Shown here in pieces: positions 19,937-30,965 of a DNA stretch of 64,000 nucleotides (the stretch's first letter is position 1; every line of letters starts with the position of its first letter). The DNA comes from Agromyces albus (lineage in GTDB: Bacteria > Actinomycetota > Actinomycetes > Actinomycetales > Microbacteriaceae), in the NCBI RefSeq assembly GCF_030815405.1, contig NZ_JAUSWX010000001.1, positions 1,302,001 to 1,366,000 on the forward strand, in the 5' to 3' direction. The notes below the pieces were generated by a model, which ran no database searches, was not told the origin of the DNA, and saw only the letters and a program-made list of their open reading frames with translations. The position numbers and the translations under genes are program-made.

Positions 19937-21037
19937 GTGACGAGTCTCGACGAGCTCCCCATCCGTGACGACCTTCGCGGCAAGTCGCCGTACGGCGCTC
20001 CGCAGAAGATCGTGCCGGTCGCGCTCAACGTGAACGAGAACACGCATCCGATCCCTGAAGATGTCGCTCACGACATCATCGCCCGCGTCGCTGCGGCGAT
20101 CCTGCACTTGAACCGGTATCCCGATCGGGAGTTCACCGAACTCCGACGATCGTTGGCCGAGTACCTCGGTCACGGGCTCGAAGCAGCGCAGATCTGGGCG
20201 GCGAACGGATCGAACGAGGTCCTGCAGCACATCCTCCAGGCCTACGGCGGGCCCGGCCGTGTGGCACTCGGCTTCGCCCCCACCTATTCGATGTACGGGC
20301 TCCTCGCTTCCGGCACCGGCACCGGCTGGATCACGGCACCGCGCGACGACGAGTTCGAGGTGAGCACCGAGACGGCGGTCAGGGCCGTGCAGGAGCACGA
20401 TCCCGACGTCGTGCTCCTCTGCGCTCCGAACAACCCGACGGGCACGCCCCTCGCGCTCGACACGATCCGCGCCGTCGCCGACGCGGCGCGAGGCGTCGTC
20501 GTCGTCGACGAGGCGTACTTCGAGTTCGCGGAGCCCGGCACTCCGAGCGCTCTCACGCTGCTCGACGGGCGACCGCGCCTGCTCGTCTCCCGGACCATGA
20601 GCAAGGCATTCGCGTTCGCCGGAGCCCGCGTCGGCTACCTCGCCGGCGACCCCGCCGCGATCGACGCGCTCCGGCTCGTGCGCTTGCCGTACCACCTCTC
20701 CGCGCTCACTCAGGCGGCCGCCCTCGGCGCACTCGCGCACTCGGGCGAGATGCTCGCGATGGTCGACGAGATCCGCGGCCAGCGCGAGCGCATCTCCGCC
20801 GAGCTCTCCCGCCTCGGGTTCCACCCGTACCGCAGCGGTTCGAACTTCGTGCTCTTCGGCGGCGTCGACGAGCCGCACGCCGTGTTCGAGGCGCTGCTCG
20901 AGCGCGGCATCCTGATCCGGGAGATCGGCATCCCGGGGCACTTGCGTGTGACCGCCGGCACCGAGGCCGAGACGAGCGCGTTCCTCGAGGCGATCGCGCT
21001 GTTCGCGCCCGAACGCCCGAATAGGATTGCCGTATGA
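19937..21037 (+). CDS. hisC: Histidinol-phosphate aminotransferase
   Basis: PLP-dependent fold-type I aminotransferase, step 7 of histidine synthesis. The 366-residue protein starts with GTG 19937 at a leaderless position. It contains the HisC N-terminal KSPYGAPQ and [13 protein letters not shown], the [10 protein letters not shown] motif, the [10 protein letters not shown] motif and the PLP lysine K223 in [17 protein letters not shown]. The stop overlaps hisB by four bases (ATGA). Confidence 0.96.
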   Translation: MTSLDELPIRDDLRGKSPYGAPQKIVPVALNVNENTHPIPEDVAHDIIARVAAAILHLNRYPDREFTELRRSLAEYLGHGLEAAQIWAANGSNEVLQHILQAYGGPGRVALGFAPTYSMYGLLASGTGTGWITAPRDDEFEVSTETAVRAVQEHDPDVVLLCAPNNPTGTPLALDTIRAVADAARGVVVVDEAYFEFAEPGTPSALTLLDGRPRLLVSRTMSKAFAFAGARVGYLAGDPAAIDALRLVRLPYHLSALTQAAALGALAHSGEMLAMVDEIRGQRERISAELSRLGFHPYRSGSNFVLFGGVDEPHAVFEALLERGILIREIGIPGHLRVTAGTEAETSAFLEAIALFAPERPNRIAV

Positions 21038-21648
21038 CCCCTGCGAGCGCACCGCGCACCGCCCGTGTGCAACGCGAGACCAGCGAATCGAGCATCGATC
21101 TCTCGATCGACCTCGACGGCACCGGGGTGAGCGACATCGAGACGAGCGTGCCGTTCTTCGACCACCTGCTCACCGCCTTCGCGAAGCACTCGCTCACCGA
21201 CCTCACGCTGCGTGCCCGGGGCGACATCGAGATCGACGTGCACCACACCGTCGAAGACGTCGGCATCGTGCTCGGCCAGGCCATTCGGCAGGCGCTCGGC
21301 GACAAGCGCGGCATCTCGCGCTACGGCGACGCGCTCGTGCCGCTCGACGAGGCGCTCGCGCAAGCCGTCGTCGACATCTCGGGTCGACCGTACCTCGTGC
21401 ACACGGGCGAGCCCGCGGGCTTCGAGTTCCACCTCATCGGCGGGCACTTCACCGGGTCGATGGTGCGCCACGTGTTCGAGGCCATCGCGTTCAACGCCGC
21501 GCTCACGGTGCACGTGACGGTGCTGGGCGGCCGCGATCCCCACCACATCGCCGAAGCCGAGTTCAAGGCGTTCGCGCGTGCGTTCCGGCAGGCGAAGGCG
21601 CATGATCCGCTCGTCGCCGGCATCCCCTCGACGAAGGGTGCACTGTGA
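21034..21648 (+). CDS. hisB: Imidazoleglycerol-phosphate dehydratase
   Basis: Manganese enzyme of step 6 of histidine synthesis. The 204-residue protein is the monofunctional form with no phosphatase domain fused. Both metal-binding histidine clusters are present: [14 protein letters not shown] and the C-terminal [19 protein letters not shown]; the start motif [10 protein letters not shown] and the [13 protein letters not shown] helix are typical. It overlaps hisC upstream and hisH downstream by four bases each. Confidence 0.98.
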   Translation: MTPASAPRTARVQRETSESSIDLSIDLDGTGVSDIETSVPFFDHLLTAFAKHSLTDLTLRARGDIEIDVHHTVEDVGIVLGQAIRQALGDKRGISRYGDALVPLDEALAQAVVDISGRPYLVHTGEPAGFEFHLIGGHFTGSMVRHVFEAIAFNAALTVHVTVLGGRDPHHIAEAEFKAFARAFRQAKAHDPLVAGIPSTKGAL

Positions 21649-22283
21649 GCCGAACCCCACGCGTCGTGGTGCTCGACTACGGGTCGGGCAACGTCCACTC
21701 CGCCGCGAAGGCGCTCGAGCGCGCCGGAGCCGACGTCGAGCTCACGGCCGATCGATCAGCTGCGCTCGATGCCGACGGACTCGTCGTGCCGGGCGTCGGT
21801 GCGTTCAGCGCCGTGATGAACGCCTTGCGAGAGGTGCGCGGTGACGAGATCATCGACCGTCGCCTCGCCGGAGGGCGGCCGGTGCTCGGGATCTGCGTCG
21901 GCATGCAGGTGCTCTTCGAGCGCGGTGTCGAGCGCGGCGTCGACACCGAGGGACTCGGCGAGTGGCCGGGCATCGTCACCGAGTTGCCGGCGCCCGTGCT
22001 CCCGCACATGGGCTGGAACACCGTCGAGCCCGACGAGGGATCCGCGCTCTTCGCGGGCCTCGAGGATGAGCGGTTCTACTTCGTGCATTCGTTCGCCGCG
22101 CAGGAGTGGCTGCTCGATGTCCAGCCGCCGTTCCCGCAGCCGAGGCTGACCTGGTCGGAGCACGGCGGGCGCTTCCTCGCGGCCGTCGAGAACGGCCCGC
22201 TGTCGGCGACGCAGTTCCATCCCGAGAAGTCGTCGGATGCCGGCATCCGGTTGCTCGGCAACTGGCTCGGCACGCTCGGCTGA
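21645..22283 (+). CDS. hisH: Imidazole glycerol phosphate synthase, glutaminase subunit
   Basis: Class I amidotransferase that hydrolyses glutamine and channels ammonia to HisF; hisF is not in this window. The 212-residue protein starts with GTG overlapping the hisB stop. The catalytic triad is visible as Cys in [12 protein letters not shown] and His/Glu in [23 protein letters not shown] is the typical start. A 100-base gap with a small hairpin and a possible -10 (TAGGAT, 22325-22330) separates it from hisA. Confidence 0.97.
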   Translation: MSRTPRVVVLDYGSGNVHSAAKALERAGADVELTADRSAALDADGLVVPGVGAFSAVMNALREVRGDEIIDRRLAGGRPVLGICVGMQVLFERGVERGVDTEGLGEWPGIVTELPAPVLPHMGWNTVEPDEGSALFAGLEDERFYFVHSFAAQEWLLDVQPPFPQPRLTWSEHGGRFLAAVENGPLSATQFHPEKSSDAGIRLLGNWLGTLG

Positions 22284-22383
22284 GGCACATACGGCGCAGT
22301 TCGCGCCGCTCCGATCCAATCGGACTAGGATGCTGTGACTGTGCCGATCGCCGCGCACCGCGGCTCGGAATCGAGGACAGTGA

Positions 22384-23130
22384 ATGAGCGAGTTCAACAA
22401 GACCCCGGCCCTCGTGCTGCTACCTGCAGTCGACGTCGCGGGCGGCAAGGCCGTGCGCCTCACCAAGGGTGAAGCCGGCACCGAGACGAACTACGGCGAC
22501 CCGGTCGACGCGGCAGTCGACTGGGCCGAGCAGGGCGCCGAGTGGATCCACCTCGTCGACCTCGACGCGGCGTTCGGCCGCGGGAGCAACGCGGGAATCC
22601 TGAAGAAGGTCATCCGGCAGGTGCGCGGCGTCAACGTCGAGCTCTCGGGAGGCATCCGCGACGACGCGTCGCTCGAGCACGCCCTCGCCATCGGTGCGAA
22701 GCGCATCAACCTCGGCACGGCGGCGCTCGAGAATCCCGAGTGGGCGGCATCGGTGATCGCCCAGTACGGCGACGCGATCGCCGTGGGCCTCGACGTGCGC
22801 GGTACGACACTCGCGGCTCGCGGCTGGACGCAGGACGGCGGCGACCTCTGGCAGGTCATGGAACGCCTCGAGGAGGCCGGCGCGGCGCGCTACGTCGTCA
22901 CCGACGTCACGAAAGACGGCACCCTGCAGGGGCCGAACCTCGAGCTGCTCCGGCAGGTCATGGATCGCACGCACCACCCCGTGGTCGCATCCGGCGGTGT
23001 CTCGAGCCTCGACGACATCGTCGCGCTCCGAGAACTCGTGCCGCTCGGACTCGAGGGCGCGATCATCGGAAAGGCGCTCTACGCCGGCGCGTTCACGCTG
23101 CCCGAGGCGCTGGATGTCGCCTCGCACTGA
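22384..23130 (+). CDS. priA: Phosphoribosyl isomerase (HisA, probably bifunctional PriA)
   Basis: TIM-barrel sugar isomerase of histidine synthesis. In actinobacteria the usual form, PriA, also performs the TrpF step of tryptophan synthesis. The 248-residue sequence has the catalytic first aspartate in [15 protein letters not shown] and the second in [15 protein letters not shown], and phosphate-binding GGI and GGV loops. Actinobacterial PriA is likely but dual activity cannot be proven from sequence. The ribosome site GAGGAC precedes ATG 22384. Confidence 0.93.
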   Translation: MSEFNKTPALVLLPAVDVAGGKAVRLTKGEAGTETNYGDPVDAAVDWAEQGAEWIHLVDLDAAFGRGSNAGILKKVIRQVRGVNVELSGGIRDDASLEHALAIGAKRINLGTAALENPEWAASVIAQYGDAIAVGLDVRGTTLAARGWTQDGGDLWQVMERLEEAGAARYVVTDVTKDGTLQGPNLELLRQVMDRTHHPVVASGGVSSLDDIVALRELVPLGLEGAIIGKALYAGAFTLPEALDVASH

Positions 23131-23992
23131 GCGCGAGCGCGCGCCGGAGCCCGTGCCCGTGCCGGAGCCCGTGCATGACGCTGAGCCCAGGACTGGGCCC
23201 GACCCCGAGCCAACTGACGGCCCGACGGATGCCGCCGCCGACTCGGCGGGCGTGCCCTGGGCCGGGCGGTCGTTCGACTCGAACCCGCATGCCGCGGACG
23301 ACGGCAGCGCACCGGCCGAGCTCGCCGACGCCCTTCGCAGGTTCCACGCCGGCGAGGCCGGCCAGGCAGCGGTCGTCGACGTCTTCGGCCGGTCGCGCCT
23401 GCTGATCCCGCTCCTCGCCGAGCTCGGCGACGGTGGCGCGGAGGTCGGCGCGCACGGGCTCGCCGTCGACAAGAGCCAGGAGCTCTCGATCGTGACGGTC
23501 GAGGGTCCCGACGGCCGCAAGGTGCTGCCGGTGTTCTCCTCAGTCGCGGCGATGTCGCGCTGGAATCCAGCTGCGCGGCCCGTTCCCGCCGACGGCGTTC
23601 GGGTCGCGCTCGCGGCCGCCGACGACGGCACCGACCTCATCGTCCTCGACCCCGGCTCCGAGACGGAGTTCGCACTGCGCCGGCCAGCGGTCTGGTCGGT
23701 TGCGCAATCGCTGCCGTGGCGTCCTCCGTTCGAGTCGCCCGACGTGCACGCCGCATTCGAACGGTCCATCGGCACCGAACTCGCGGTGCTCGGCGTCTCG
23801 CTCTCACCGGGCGACCCTACGGCCCGGCTCCGTGGCCCCGAACTGGTGGTGCGGCTCACGCTCGTCGCCGGCCTCACCCGGCAGGAGCTCGACGCGGTCC
23901 TGCAACGGCTCGCGGCGCGCTGGGCGGCGGATGACGCGATCGCGACCCTCGTCGATTCGCTCACGGTCCGCCTCACCGGCGCCGGCGACTGA
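23114..23992 (+). CDS. SseB-family protein of unknown function
   Basis: The 292-residue protein begins at ATG 23114 inside the end of hisA (17-base overlap), without a clear ribosome site; this start is uncertain. Residues 1-45 are a Pro/Glu-rich low-complexity lead (PEPVPVPEP). The SseB N-terminal domain follows (about 65-190, with [32 protein letters not shown] and [15 protein letters not shown]). The rest is a second alpha/beta region. In this family the actinobacterial members regularly follow hisA, but no biochemical role is known to me. Confidence 0.8.
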   Translation: MSPRTERERAPEPVPVPEPVHDAEPRTGPDPEPTDGPTDAAADSAGVPWAGRSFDSNPHAADDGSAPAELADALRRFHAGEAGQAAVVDVFGRSRLLIPLLAELGDGGAEVGAHGLAVDKSQELSIVTVEGPDGRKVLPVFSSVAAMSRWNPAARPVPADGVRVALAAADDGTDLIVLDPGSETEFALRRPAVWSVAQSLPWRPPFESPDVHAAFERSIGTELAVLGVSLSPGDPTARLRGPELVVRLTLVAGLTRQELDAVLQRLAARWAADDAIATLVDSLTVRLTGAGD

Positions 23993-24127
23993 CCGGCCGC
24001 GTTCGCTGGGTTTCCGGCTCCGTTCGACCACGTGCAGCATCCGCGGCCCGAACCGTGGGCATTGACCCGGCGCGCACCTGGGAGCACGATAGGAAGCGCG
24101 CGTCGGAGCGCAGAATCCAGGTCCGCC

Positions 24128-25537
24128 ATGAGCTTTCAGACGAGGGAGACGAAGGCTGCGGCAGCCGGCGATGGCCGATACGACGCGGTGCTCGACGCAG
24201 CGAACGACCACGCGCGGGCGTGGCTGTCGTCGGTCTTCGAGCGGAAGATCCCTGCGAGCGCCACGATCGAAGACCTGAAAGACGCCCTCGGCCGCGCATT
24301 GCCCGACGGCGGTGAGGATCCCGTCTCGGTGATCTCGCGTCTCGCCGTGAACGCCGAGCCGGGACTCATGGCGATCGGCTCACCGCGCTTCTTCGGGTGG
24401 GTGATGGGCGGCACCCAACCCGTGGCACTCGCCGCAGACTGGCTCGCGGGGGCGTGGGACCAGAACGCCGGCCTTCGCTTCAACACCCCGGGGGTGGTCG
24501 CCGCGGAAGAGCTCGCCGGCGAATGGATCGTCGACCTGCTCGGCTTGCCATCGCACAGCGAGGTCGGGTTCACGACCGGCGCGACCATGGGCAACTTCAC
24601 CTGCCTCGCGGCCGCTCGCGATCAGGTGCTGCGTGAGGCGGGGTGGGACGTCGAACGCGACGGCCTCGCCGGCGGGCCGCGCGTGCGCTTCATCGTGGGG
24701 GAGGAGCGCCACGGCACCGTCGACCTCGCCGCCCGCTATCTCGGACTCGGCTCACCCATCGCCGTGCCGGCCGACGAGCAGGGACGCATCGAGGTGGGGG
24801 CACTGCGGGAGACGCTCGCAGCCGGCGGTGGACCGACGATCGTCGTGCTGCAGGCGGGCAACATCCACTCGGGCGCGTTCGACGACTTCTCCTCGGCGAT
24901 CGACGCGGCACACGAGGTCGGCGCCTGGGTGCACATCGACGGCGCGTTCGGCTTGTGGGCCGGGGCGACTCCGTCGCTGCGACATCTCGTCGCCGGGTAC
25001 GAACGGGCGGATTCGTGGGCGACCGACTCGCACAAGACGCTGAGTGTGACCTACGACTGCGGCATCGCGATCGTCGCCCGTCCCGACGCCATGCATCGCG
25101 CGTTCAGCATGCACGCGAGCTACCTGCAGACGATCGAGGGTGGAGCCGATCCGCACGAGAAGGTGCCGGAGCTCTCCCGGAGGGCGCGCGGCATCCCCAC
25201 GTGGGCCGTCTTGCGAGCGCTCGGTCGTGACGGCGTCGCCGGCCTCGTCGACGGTCTCGTCGCGGCGGCGCGCGGCATCGCCGACGGCGTGGCCGAGCTG
25301 CCGGGCATCGAGGTGCTGAACGAGGTCGTCTTCACGCAGGTCTGCATCGCGCTGCCCAGCGACGCCGCGACGGCGGCGCTCAGTGATCGGCTCTGGGCCG
25401 ACGGCGAAGTGCTCGCCCTCACCTCGCAGTGGCAAGGGCGCACTGTCGTGCGCTTCTCGGTGAGCAATTGGGCGACGGATGCCGAGCACGTCGCTCGCAC
25501 GGTCGGCGCCGTCCGGCGCGCGGTGGCAGAAGCCTGA
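24128..25537 (+). CDS. PLP-dependent decarboxylase, group II (aromatic amino acid / aspartate decarboxylase family)
   Basis: Fold-type I PLP enzyme, 469 residues, starting at ATG 24128 with only a weak ribosome site. Family motifs: FFGWVMGGTQPVALAADWLA near the N-terminus, GFTTGATMGNFTCLAAAR, the aspartate in WVHIDGAFGLWAGA and the cofactor lysine K303 in ATDSHKTLSV. The substrate (aromatic amino acid, glutamate, aspartate or diaminobutyrate) cannot be read reliably. It stands alone between the SseB-like gene and lhr. Confidence 0.9.
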   Translation: MSFQTRETKAAAAGDGRYDAVLDAANDHARAWLSSVFERKIPASATIEDLKDALGRALPDGGEDPVSVISRLAVNAEPGLMAIGSPRFFGWVMGGTQPVALAADWLAGAWDQNAGLRFNTPGVVAAEELAGEWIVDLLGLPSHSEVGFTTGATMGNFTCLAAARDQVLREAGWDVERDGLAGGPRVRFIVGEERHGTVDLAARYLGLGSPIAVPADEQGRIEVGALRETLAAGGGPTIVVLQAGNIHSGAFDDFSSAIDAAHEVGAWVHIDGAFGLWAGATPSLRHLVAGYERADSWATDSHKTLSVTYDCGIAIVARPDAMHRAFSMHASYLQTIEGGADPHEKVPELSRRARGIPTWAVLRALGRDGVAGLVDGLVAAARGIADGVAELPGIEVLNEVVFTQVCIALPSDAATAALSDRLWADGEVLALTSQWQGRTVVRFSVSNWATDAEHVARTVGAVRRAVAEA

Positions 25538-25585
25538 GATGCCGGCGCAGGCGGCGGAGTCGGCGGCATCAGGTTGAATGGAGTC

Positions 25586-28500
25586 ATGCCTGAGGCGCTC
25601 GACTCGTTCTCGCCCGCGACGCGGGCGTGGTTCACGGAGTCGTTCGCCGCGCCCACTTCGGTGCAGCACGGCGCGTGGCAGGCGATCGCGAAGGGCGATC
25701 ACGCGCTCGTGGTGGCACCTACGGGTTCGGGCAAGACGCTCGCGGCGTTCCTCTGGGCCATCGACCGCATGATCGCGGGTGGCGCAGAGGCGGCGGCCGC
25801 GGGCACTCGGGTGCTGTACATCTCGCCGCTCAAGGCGCTCGGCGTCGACGTCGAGCGCAACCTCCGCGCGCCCATCGTGGGCATCGCCCGCACCGCGATG
25901 ACGCACGGCTTGTCCGTGCCCGAGGTGACGGTGGGGGTGCGCTCGGGCGACACCCCGCCCGCCGAGCGGCGCACGCTCGTGAAGCATCCGCCCGAGATCC
26001 TCATCACGACTCCCGAGTCGCTGTATCTCATGCTCACGTCCTCTGCCCGCGAGACGCTCGCGGGGGTCGACACCGTCATCGTCGATGAGATCCACGCATT
26101 GGCGGGTTCGAAGCGCGGCGCGCACCTCGCGCTCTCACTCGAACGCCTCGACGCACTCGCGGCGCGACCGGTGCAGCGCATCGGGCTCTCGGCCACGGTC
26201 AGGCCCCACGAGGAGGTCGCTCGCTTCCTCGCCGGCGCACGCCCGGTGTCGATCGTCGCCCCGCCGAGCGGCAAGCGGTTCGATCTGAGCGTCACGGTGC
26301 CGGTCGACGACCTGTCCGATCTCGCCGGTGAGTCGGGCTCGGGCTCGGTCTGGCCGCACGTCGAGGCGGCCATCCTCGACGAGGTGCTCGCGCACCGCTC
26401 CACCATCGTGTTCGCGAACTCACGGCGCCTCGCCGAGCGCCTGACGGCGCGGCTCAACGAACTGTGGGCCGAGCGCATCCCGGTGCCGGTCGGCGCGGCC
26501 CTCTCAGAGGTCGACGCCCCGGTCTTGGTTCCGGCGGATGCCTCGGAAGCCCCCACGCGTGCGCCGGCAGAAGCAGTGGGCGCGTCGGGCATCACCGGCG
26601 GCGCCGCGCCCGTGCTCGCCCGCTCACATCACGGCTCGGTGAGCAAAGAGGAGCGGGCCCTCGTCGAGGAAGACCTGAAGTCCGGGCGGTTGCGGTGCGT
26701 CGTCGCCACGTCGAGCCTCGAGCTCGGCATCGACATGGGCGCCGTCGACCTCGTCATGCAAGTGGAGTCGCCGCCGTCGGTCGCGAGCGGCCTGCAGCGC
26801 ATCGGGCGCGCGGGGCATCAGGTGGGCCAGATCTCGAAGGGCGTGATCTTCCCGAAGCACCGGGCCGACCTGTTGCATTCGGCGGTCGTCGTCGAACGCA
26901 TGGCCGCCGGTTCGATCGAGGCGATGCGCGTGCCGACGAACCCCCTCGATGTGCTCGCGCAGCAGACGATCGCCGCCTCGGCGGTCGACGAGTGGGACGT
27001 CGAGGAGTGGTTCGACGTCGTGCGTCGCGCAGCGCCGTTCGCCACGCTGCCGCGATCGGCGTTCGATGCCACCCTCGATCTGCTCGCCGGGCGCTACCCG
27101 TCCGACCGCTTCGGCGAGCTGCGCCCCCGAATCGTGTGGGATCGCGATGCCGGCACATTCGTGGGCCGTCGCGGCGCACAGCGCCTCGCCGTCACGAGCG
27201 GCGGCACCATCCCCGATCGCGGTCTCTTCGGCGTCTTCATGGTCGGCGAAGCCGGGCCCGGGCGACGCGTCGGCGAACTCGACGAGGAGATGGTGTACGA
27301 ATCGCGAGTCGGCGACGTCTTCGCGCTCGGGGCCACGAGCTGGCGCATCCAGGAGATCACGCACGACCGCGTGCTCGTGTCGCCCGCGTTCGGTGAGCCC
27401 GGCCGCCTCCCCTTCTGGAAGGGCGACGGAATCGGCCGGCCGGCCGAGCTCGGCGAGGCGATCGGGGGATTCATCGCCGACCTCGCGAACTCACCCACCG
27501 AGGCCGGCGTGGCGAGGTCTCGTGCCGCGGGCCTCGACGAGCGCGCCGCCCAGAACCTGCTCGCGTTCATCGACGACCAGCGCGGGGCCACGCGCATCGT
27601 GCCCGACGCGACGAACCTCGTGGTCGAGCGCTTCCGCGACGAGCTCGGCGACTGGCGCATCGTGCTGCACTCGCCATACGGCATGCGGGTGCACGCACCG
27701 TGGGCGCTCGCCGCGGGCGCTCGAGTGCAGGAGCGGTTCGGCGTCGACGCGAACGCGGTGGCGAGCGACGACGGCATCGTGCTGCGCATGCCCGACACCG
27801 CCGACGAGCCGCCCGGCGCCGAGCTGTTCGCCTTCGAGGCGGCCGAGCTCGCCGAGCTCGTCACGCTCCACGTCGGCGGGTCAGCGCTCTTCGCATCACG
27901 GTTCCGCGAGTGTGCGGCGAGGGCACTGCTCCTGCCGCGCGTGAACCCCGGCAAGCGTTCGCCGCTCTGGCAGCAGCGCCAGCGTGCCTCGCAGCTCCTC
28001 GAGGTCGCTCGCGACTTCCCAGACTTCCCGATCGTGCTCGAGGCCGTGCGAGAGTGCCTTCAAGACGTCTACGACCTGCCGGCGCTCACTCGGTTGGCCG
28101 AGCGCATCACCGCTCGCGAGATCCGTTTCGTGGAGGTCACCACCGAGGTGGCGAGCCCATTCGCCTCGAGCCTCCTCTTCGGATACGTCGGCGCGTTCAT
28201 GTACGAGGGCGATGCGCCGCTCGCCGAGCGTCGAGCTGCCGCGCTCTCGCTCGATCCCGCACTCCTCGCCGACCTGCTCGGCACGATCGAGCTTCGCGAG
28301 CTGCTCGATCCCGAGGTCGTCGACGAGATCGAGCGGATGCTGCAGCGCCTCGCCCCCGAGCGCGCCGCCCGCGGCGACGAGGGCGTCGTCGATCTCCTCC
28401 GCGACGTCGGTCCGCTCACAGCCGAGGAGGTCGCCGAGCGCGTCGACGGCGAGACGGATGCCGCGGCGGCGCTCCACGCGCTCGTCGACGCCCGGCGCGT

Positions 28501-30142
28501 GGCCGTCGTGCGCTTCGCGGGCAGCCCGTGGTTCGCGGCCGTCGAAGACCTGAGCCGGCTCCGCGATGCGCTCGGCGTGCCGATCCCGCCCGGCCTCCCC
28601 GAGGTATTCGGCGAGCCCGTTCGCGATCCGCTCGGCGACCTCGTGAGCCGGTTCGCCCGGACGCACGGCCCGTTCACCGCGAACGCCGTGGCCGAGCGGT
28701 TCGGCATCGGTGCCGCCGTCGCCGCGTCCGCGCTCGGGCGCCTCGCCGCCGAGCGCCGCGTCGTCGAGGGCGAGTTCTCACCACGCGGCAGCGGCACGGA
28801 GTGGTGCGACAGCGAGGTGCTCCGGAGGTTGCGGCGCCGCTCGCTCGCGGTGCTGCGCAACGAGATCGAACCGGTCGTGCCCCGCGAGTACGCGAGGTTC
28901 CTCCCCGAGTGGCAGCATGTGGGCGGCAGACTCCGCGGCGTCGACGGGGTGGCCGCCGTGATCGAGCAGCTCGAGGGAGCGCGCATTCCCGCCTCGGCCT
29001 GGGAGGCGTTCGTGCTTCCCGCACGCGTCTCCGACTACCGACCCGACATGCTCGATGAACTCACCGCCTCGGGCGAGGTCGTCTGGGCGGGCGCCGGCAC
29101 CCTCGCGGGCGACGACGGCTGGCTGAGCCTGCACCTCGCCGAGACGGCGGAGCTCACCCTGCCCATGCCGGCATCCGCACCGCTCGATCCCATCGAGACC
29201 GAGTTGCTCGCGGTGCTCGGCACCGGGGGCGGCTACTTCTTCCGCCAGCTCGTCGAGTCGATCGGCGCCACCGACGAGCAACCGGTGGTCGACGCCCTCT
29301 GGCGGCTCGTCTGGGCCGGCCTGGTGACGAACGACACCTTCGCCCCGGTGCGCGGGCTGCTGGCCGTGGGCGGCGCGCACAAGACCGCTCCGCCCACGCC
29401 GAGGGCCAGGCTTCGGGGTGGATCGCTCTCCCGCCGGGCACTCGCGGCGAGCGTGACCTCCAGCCGGGCCGCGACGGCGCGAGCCAACCCGCCGCGCGCC
29501 GCCGGGCGGTGGTCCGTGCTGCCGCTCGCCAGTTCCGCCGCGACCCCCCGCGCCCATGCGCTCGGCGAGACCCTCCTCGAGCGCTACGGCATCGTCACGC
29601 GAGGCTCCGTCATGGCCGAGGGGGTCGTCGGCGGGTTCGCGCTCGCGTACCGCACGCTCTCCGGCTTCGAGGAGTCCGGTCGCGTGCGCCGGGGCTACTT
29701 CATCGACGGCCAGGGCGGCGCGCAGTTCGCGACCGGTGCGGCCGTCGACCGGCTGCGGAGCGCGCCTCGTGGCGCAGCGATCGCCCTCGCCGCAACCGAT
29801 CCCGCGAATCCCTTCGGCGCAGCCCTCGACTGGCCCGAGCTCGCCGCCGACGGCCATCGCCCGGCCCGGAAGGCCGGAGCCTTCGTCGCCATGGTCGACG
29901 GCGAGGCGGTCTTCTACCTCGAGCGGGGCGGGCGCACGGCGCTCGTCTTCTCGAGCGATGACGAGACGCTCGTCGCGGGCGCCTCCGCGCTCGCCGACGC
30001 GCTGGCGCGAGCGCGCGTGCCGCGCCTCCGGGTGGAGACGGTAAACGGTGCCGGCATCTACGGATCAGTTCTCGACCTGCCGCTGCGCGCGGCCGGATTC
30101 CGCGAGACGCCGAGGGGGCTCCGCTTCGATGCCAGAAGGTGA
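25586..30142 (+). CDS. lhr: Large ATP-dependent helicase Lhr
   Basis: Superfamily 2 DNA helicase of repair and replication stress, 3'-to-5' in studied members. At 1518 residues it is a full-length Lhr. I prefer ATG 25586 (GGAG four bases upstream) to TTG 25574. Visible: Walker A APTGSGKT (44-51), DEIH (167-170), motif VI QRIGRAGHQ, then the winged-helix and Lhr core domain, followed by the long C-terminal extension found in E. coli and mycobacterial Lhr. Its end overlaps nei2 by 14 bases; these two genes are neighbours in mycobacteria too, which suggests a joint repair role. Confidence 0.95.
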   Translation: MPEALDSFSPATRAWFTESFAAPTSVQHGAWQAIAKGDHALVVAPTGSGKTLAAFLWAIDRMIAGGAEAAAAGTRVLYISPLKALGVDVERNLRAPIVGIARTAMTHGLSVPEVTVGVRSGDTPPAERRTLVKHPPEILITTPESLYLMLTSSARETLAGVDTVIVDEIHALAGSKRGAHLALSLERLDALAARPVQRIGLSATVRPHEEVARFLAGARPVSIVAPPSGKRFDLSVTVPVDDLSDLAGESGSGSVWPHVEAAILDEVLAHRSTIVFANSRRLAERLTARLNELWAERIPVPVGAALSEVDAPVLVPADASEAPTRAPAEAVGASGITGGAAPVLARSHHGSVSKEERALVEEDLKSGRLRCVVATSSLELGIDMGAVDLVMQVESPPSVASGLQRIGRAGHQVGQISKGVIFPKHRADLLHSAVVVERMAAGSIEAMRVPTNPLDVLAQQTIAASAVDEWDVEEWFDVVRRAAPFATLPRSAFDATLDLLAGRYPSDRFGELRPRIVWDRDAGTFVGRRGAQRLAVTSGGTIPDRGLFGVFMVGEAGPGRRVGELDEEMVYESRVGDVFALGATSWRIQEITHDRVLVSPAFGEPGRLPFWKGDGIGRPAELGEAIGGFIADLANSPTEAGVARSRAAGLDERAAQNLLAFIDDQRGATRIVPDATNLVVERFRDELGDWRIVLHSPYGMRVHAPWALAAGARVQERFGVDANAVASDDGIVLRMPDTADEPPGAELFAFEAAELAELVTLHVGGSALFASRFRECAARALLLPRVNPGKRSPLWQQRQRASQLLEVARDFPDFPIVLEAVRECLQDVYDLPALTRLAERITAREIRFVEVTTEVASPFASSLLFGYVGAFMYEGDAPLAERRAAALSLDPALLADLLGTIELRELLDPEVVDEIERMLQRLAPERAARGDEGVVDLLRDVGPLTAEEVAERVDGETDAAAALHALVDARRVAVVRFAGSPWFAAVEDLSRLRDALGVPIPPGLPEVFGEPVRDPLGDLVSRFARTHGPFTANAVAERFGIGAAVAASALGRLAAERRVVEGEFSPRGSGTEWCDSEVLRRLRRRSLAVLRNEIEPVVPREYARFLPEWQHVGGRLRGVDGVAAVIEQLEGARIPASAWEAFVLPARVSDYRPDMLDELTASGEVVWAGAGTLAGDDGWLSLHLAETAELTLPMPASAPLDPIETELLAVLGTGGGYFFRQLVESIGATDEQPVVDALWRLVWAGLVTNDTFAPVRGLLAVGGAHKTAPPTPRARLRGGSLSRRALAASVTSSRAATARANPPRAAGRWSVLPLASSAATPRAHALGETLLERYGIVTRGSVMAEGVVGGFALAYRTLSGFEESGRVRRGYFIDGQGGAQFATGAAVDRLRSAPRGAAIALAATDPANPFGAALDWPELAADGHRPARKAGAFVAMVDGEAVFYLERGGRTALVFSSDDETLVAGASALADALARARVPRLRVETVNGAGIYGSVLDLPLRAAGFRETPRGLRFDARR

Positions 30143-30905
30143 CACGGTGTTCCGGTCGGCACGACTCCTCGACGACGTGCTCGCGGGTCAGCTCGTGACC
30201 CGCTCCGACTTCCGCGTGCCCGCGTTCGCCACGGTCGACCTCTCGGGTGATCCCGTGCGATCGGTCGGCAGCCGCGGCAAGCACCTGCTCATGCGCATCG
30301 GCGATCATGTCGTGCACTCGCACCTGAAGATGGAGGGGGAGTGGTGGGTCTATCGCCCGGGTGAGCGGTGGCGCCGGCCGGCATGGCACGCACGTGCGGT
30401 GATCGAGACGCAGGGAGTGCTCGCGGTCGGCTTCGACCTCGGCCTCCTCGAGGTGTTCCCGGCGGCCGAGGAGGGCGAGCGGCTCGGATACCTCGGGCCC
30501 GACCTCCTCGGCGACGACTGGGATGCCGCCGAAGCAGTGCGCCGGCTTGCAGCCGCTCCCGAGACCCCGATCGCCGTCGCGCTCGCCGACCAGCGCAACC
30601 TCGCCGGACTCGGCAACGTCTACGTCAACGAACTGTGCTTCCTCCGTGGTGTCCTGCCGACGCGGCCGGCAGGCGAGGTGCCGCTCGAGCCGCTCGTCGA
30701 CCTCGCGAGCCGAGTCATGCGCGCCAATCGCGAGCGCCTCGAGCGCACGACCACCGGCGACCTGCGGCGCGGGGCACGGCTGTGGGTCTACGGGCGCGGC
30801 GGCGAGGCATGCCGGCGCTGCGGCACGCGCATCGAGCACGGTCGCCTCGGTCGCATCGACGTCGAACGACGCGAGACCTGGTGGTGCCCCAGTTGCCAGA
30901 CCTGA
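30129..30905 (+). CDS. nei2: Endonuclease VIII-like DNA glycosylase (Nei2)
   Basis: Bifunctional DNA glycosylase/AP lyase for oxidised pyrimidines. The start is ATG 30129 because the mature N-terminus must be Pro-Glu (MPEGDTVF), the catalytic residues of the Fpg/Nei family. The 258-residue protein also has the helix-two-turn-helix signature DQRNLAGLGNVYVNE and a C-terminal four-cysteine zinc finger (CRRCGTRI through CPSC). Overlap with the end of lhr suggests co-translation. Confidence 0.93.
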   Translation: MPEGDTVFRSARLLDDVLAGQLVTRSDFRVPAFATVDLSGDPVRSVGSRGKHLLMRIGDHVVHSHLKMEGEWWVYRPGERWRRPAWHARAVIETQGVLAVGFDLGLLEVFPAAEEGERLGYLGPDLLGDDWDAAEAVRRLAAAPETPIAVALADQRNLAGLGNVYVNELCFLRGVLPTRPAGEVPLEPLVDLASRVMRANRERLERTTTGDLRRGARLWVYGRGGEACRRCGTRIEHGRLGRIDVERRETWWCPSCQT

Positions 30906-30965
30906 GCGAGGCTGCTCGCGCGCTCGAGTCGTCGAGCAGGGCGCCTGCTCAGCCGACGGGCGCGC

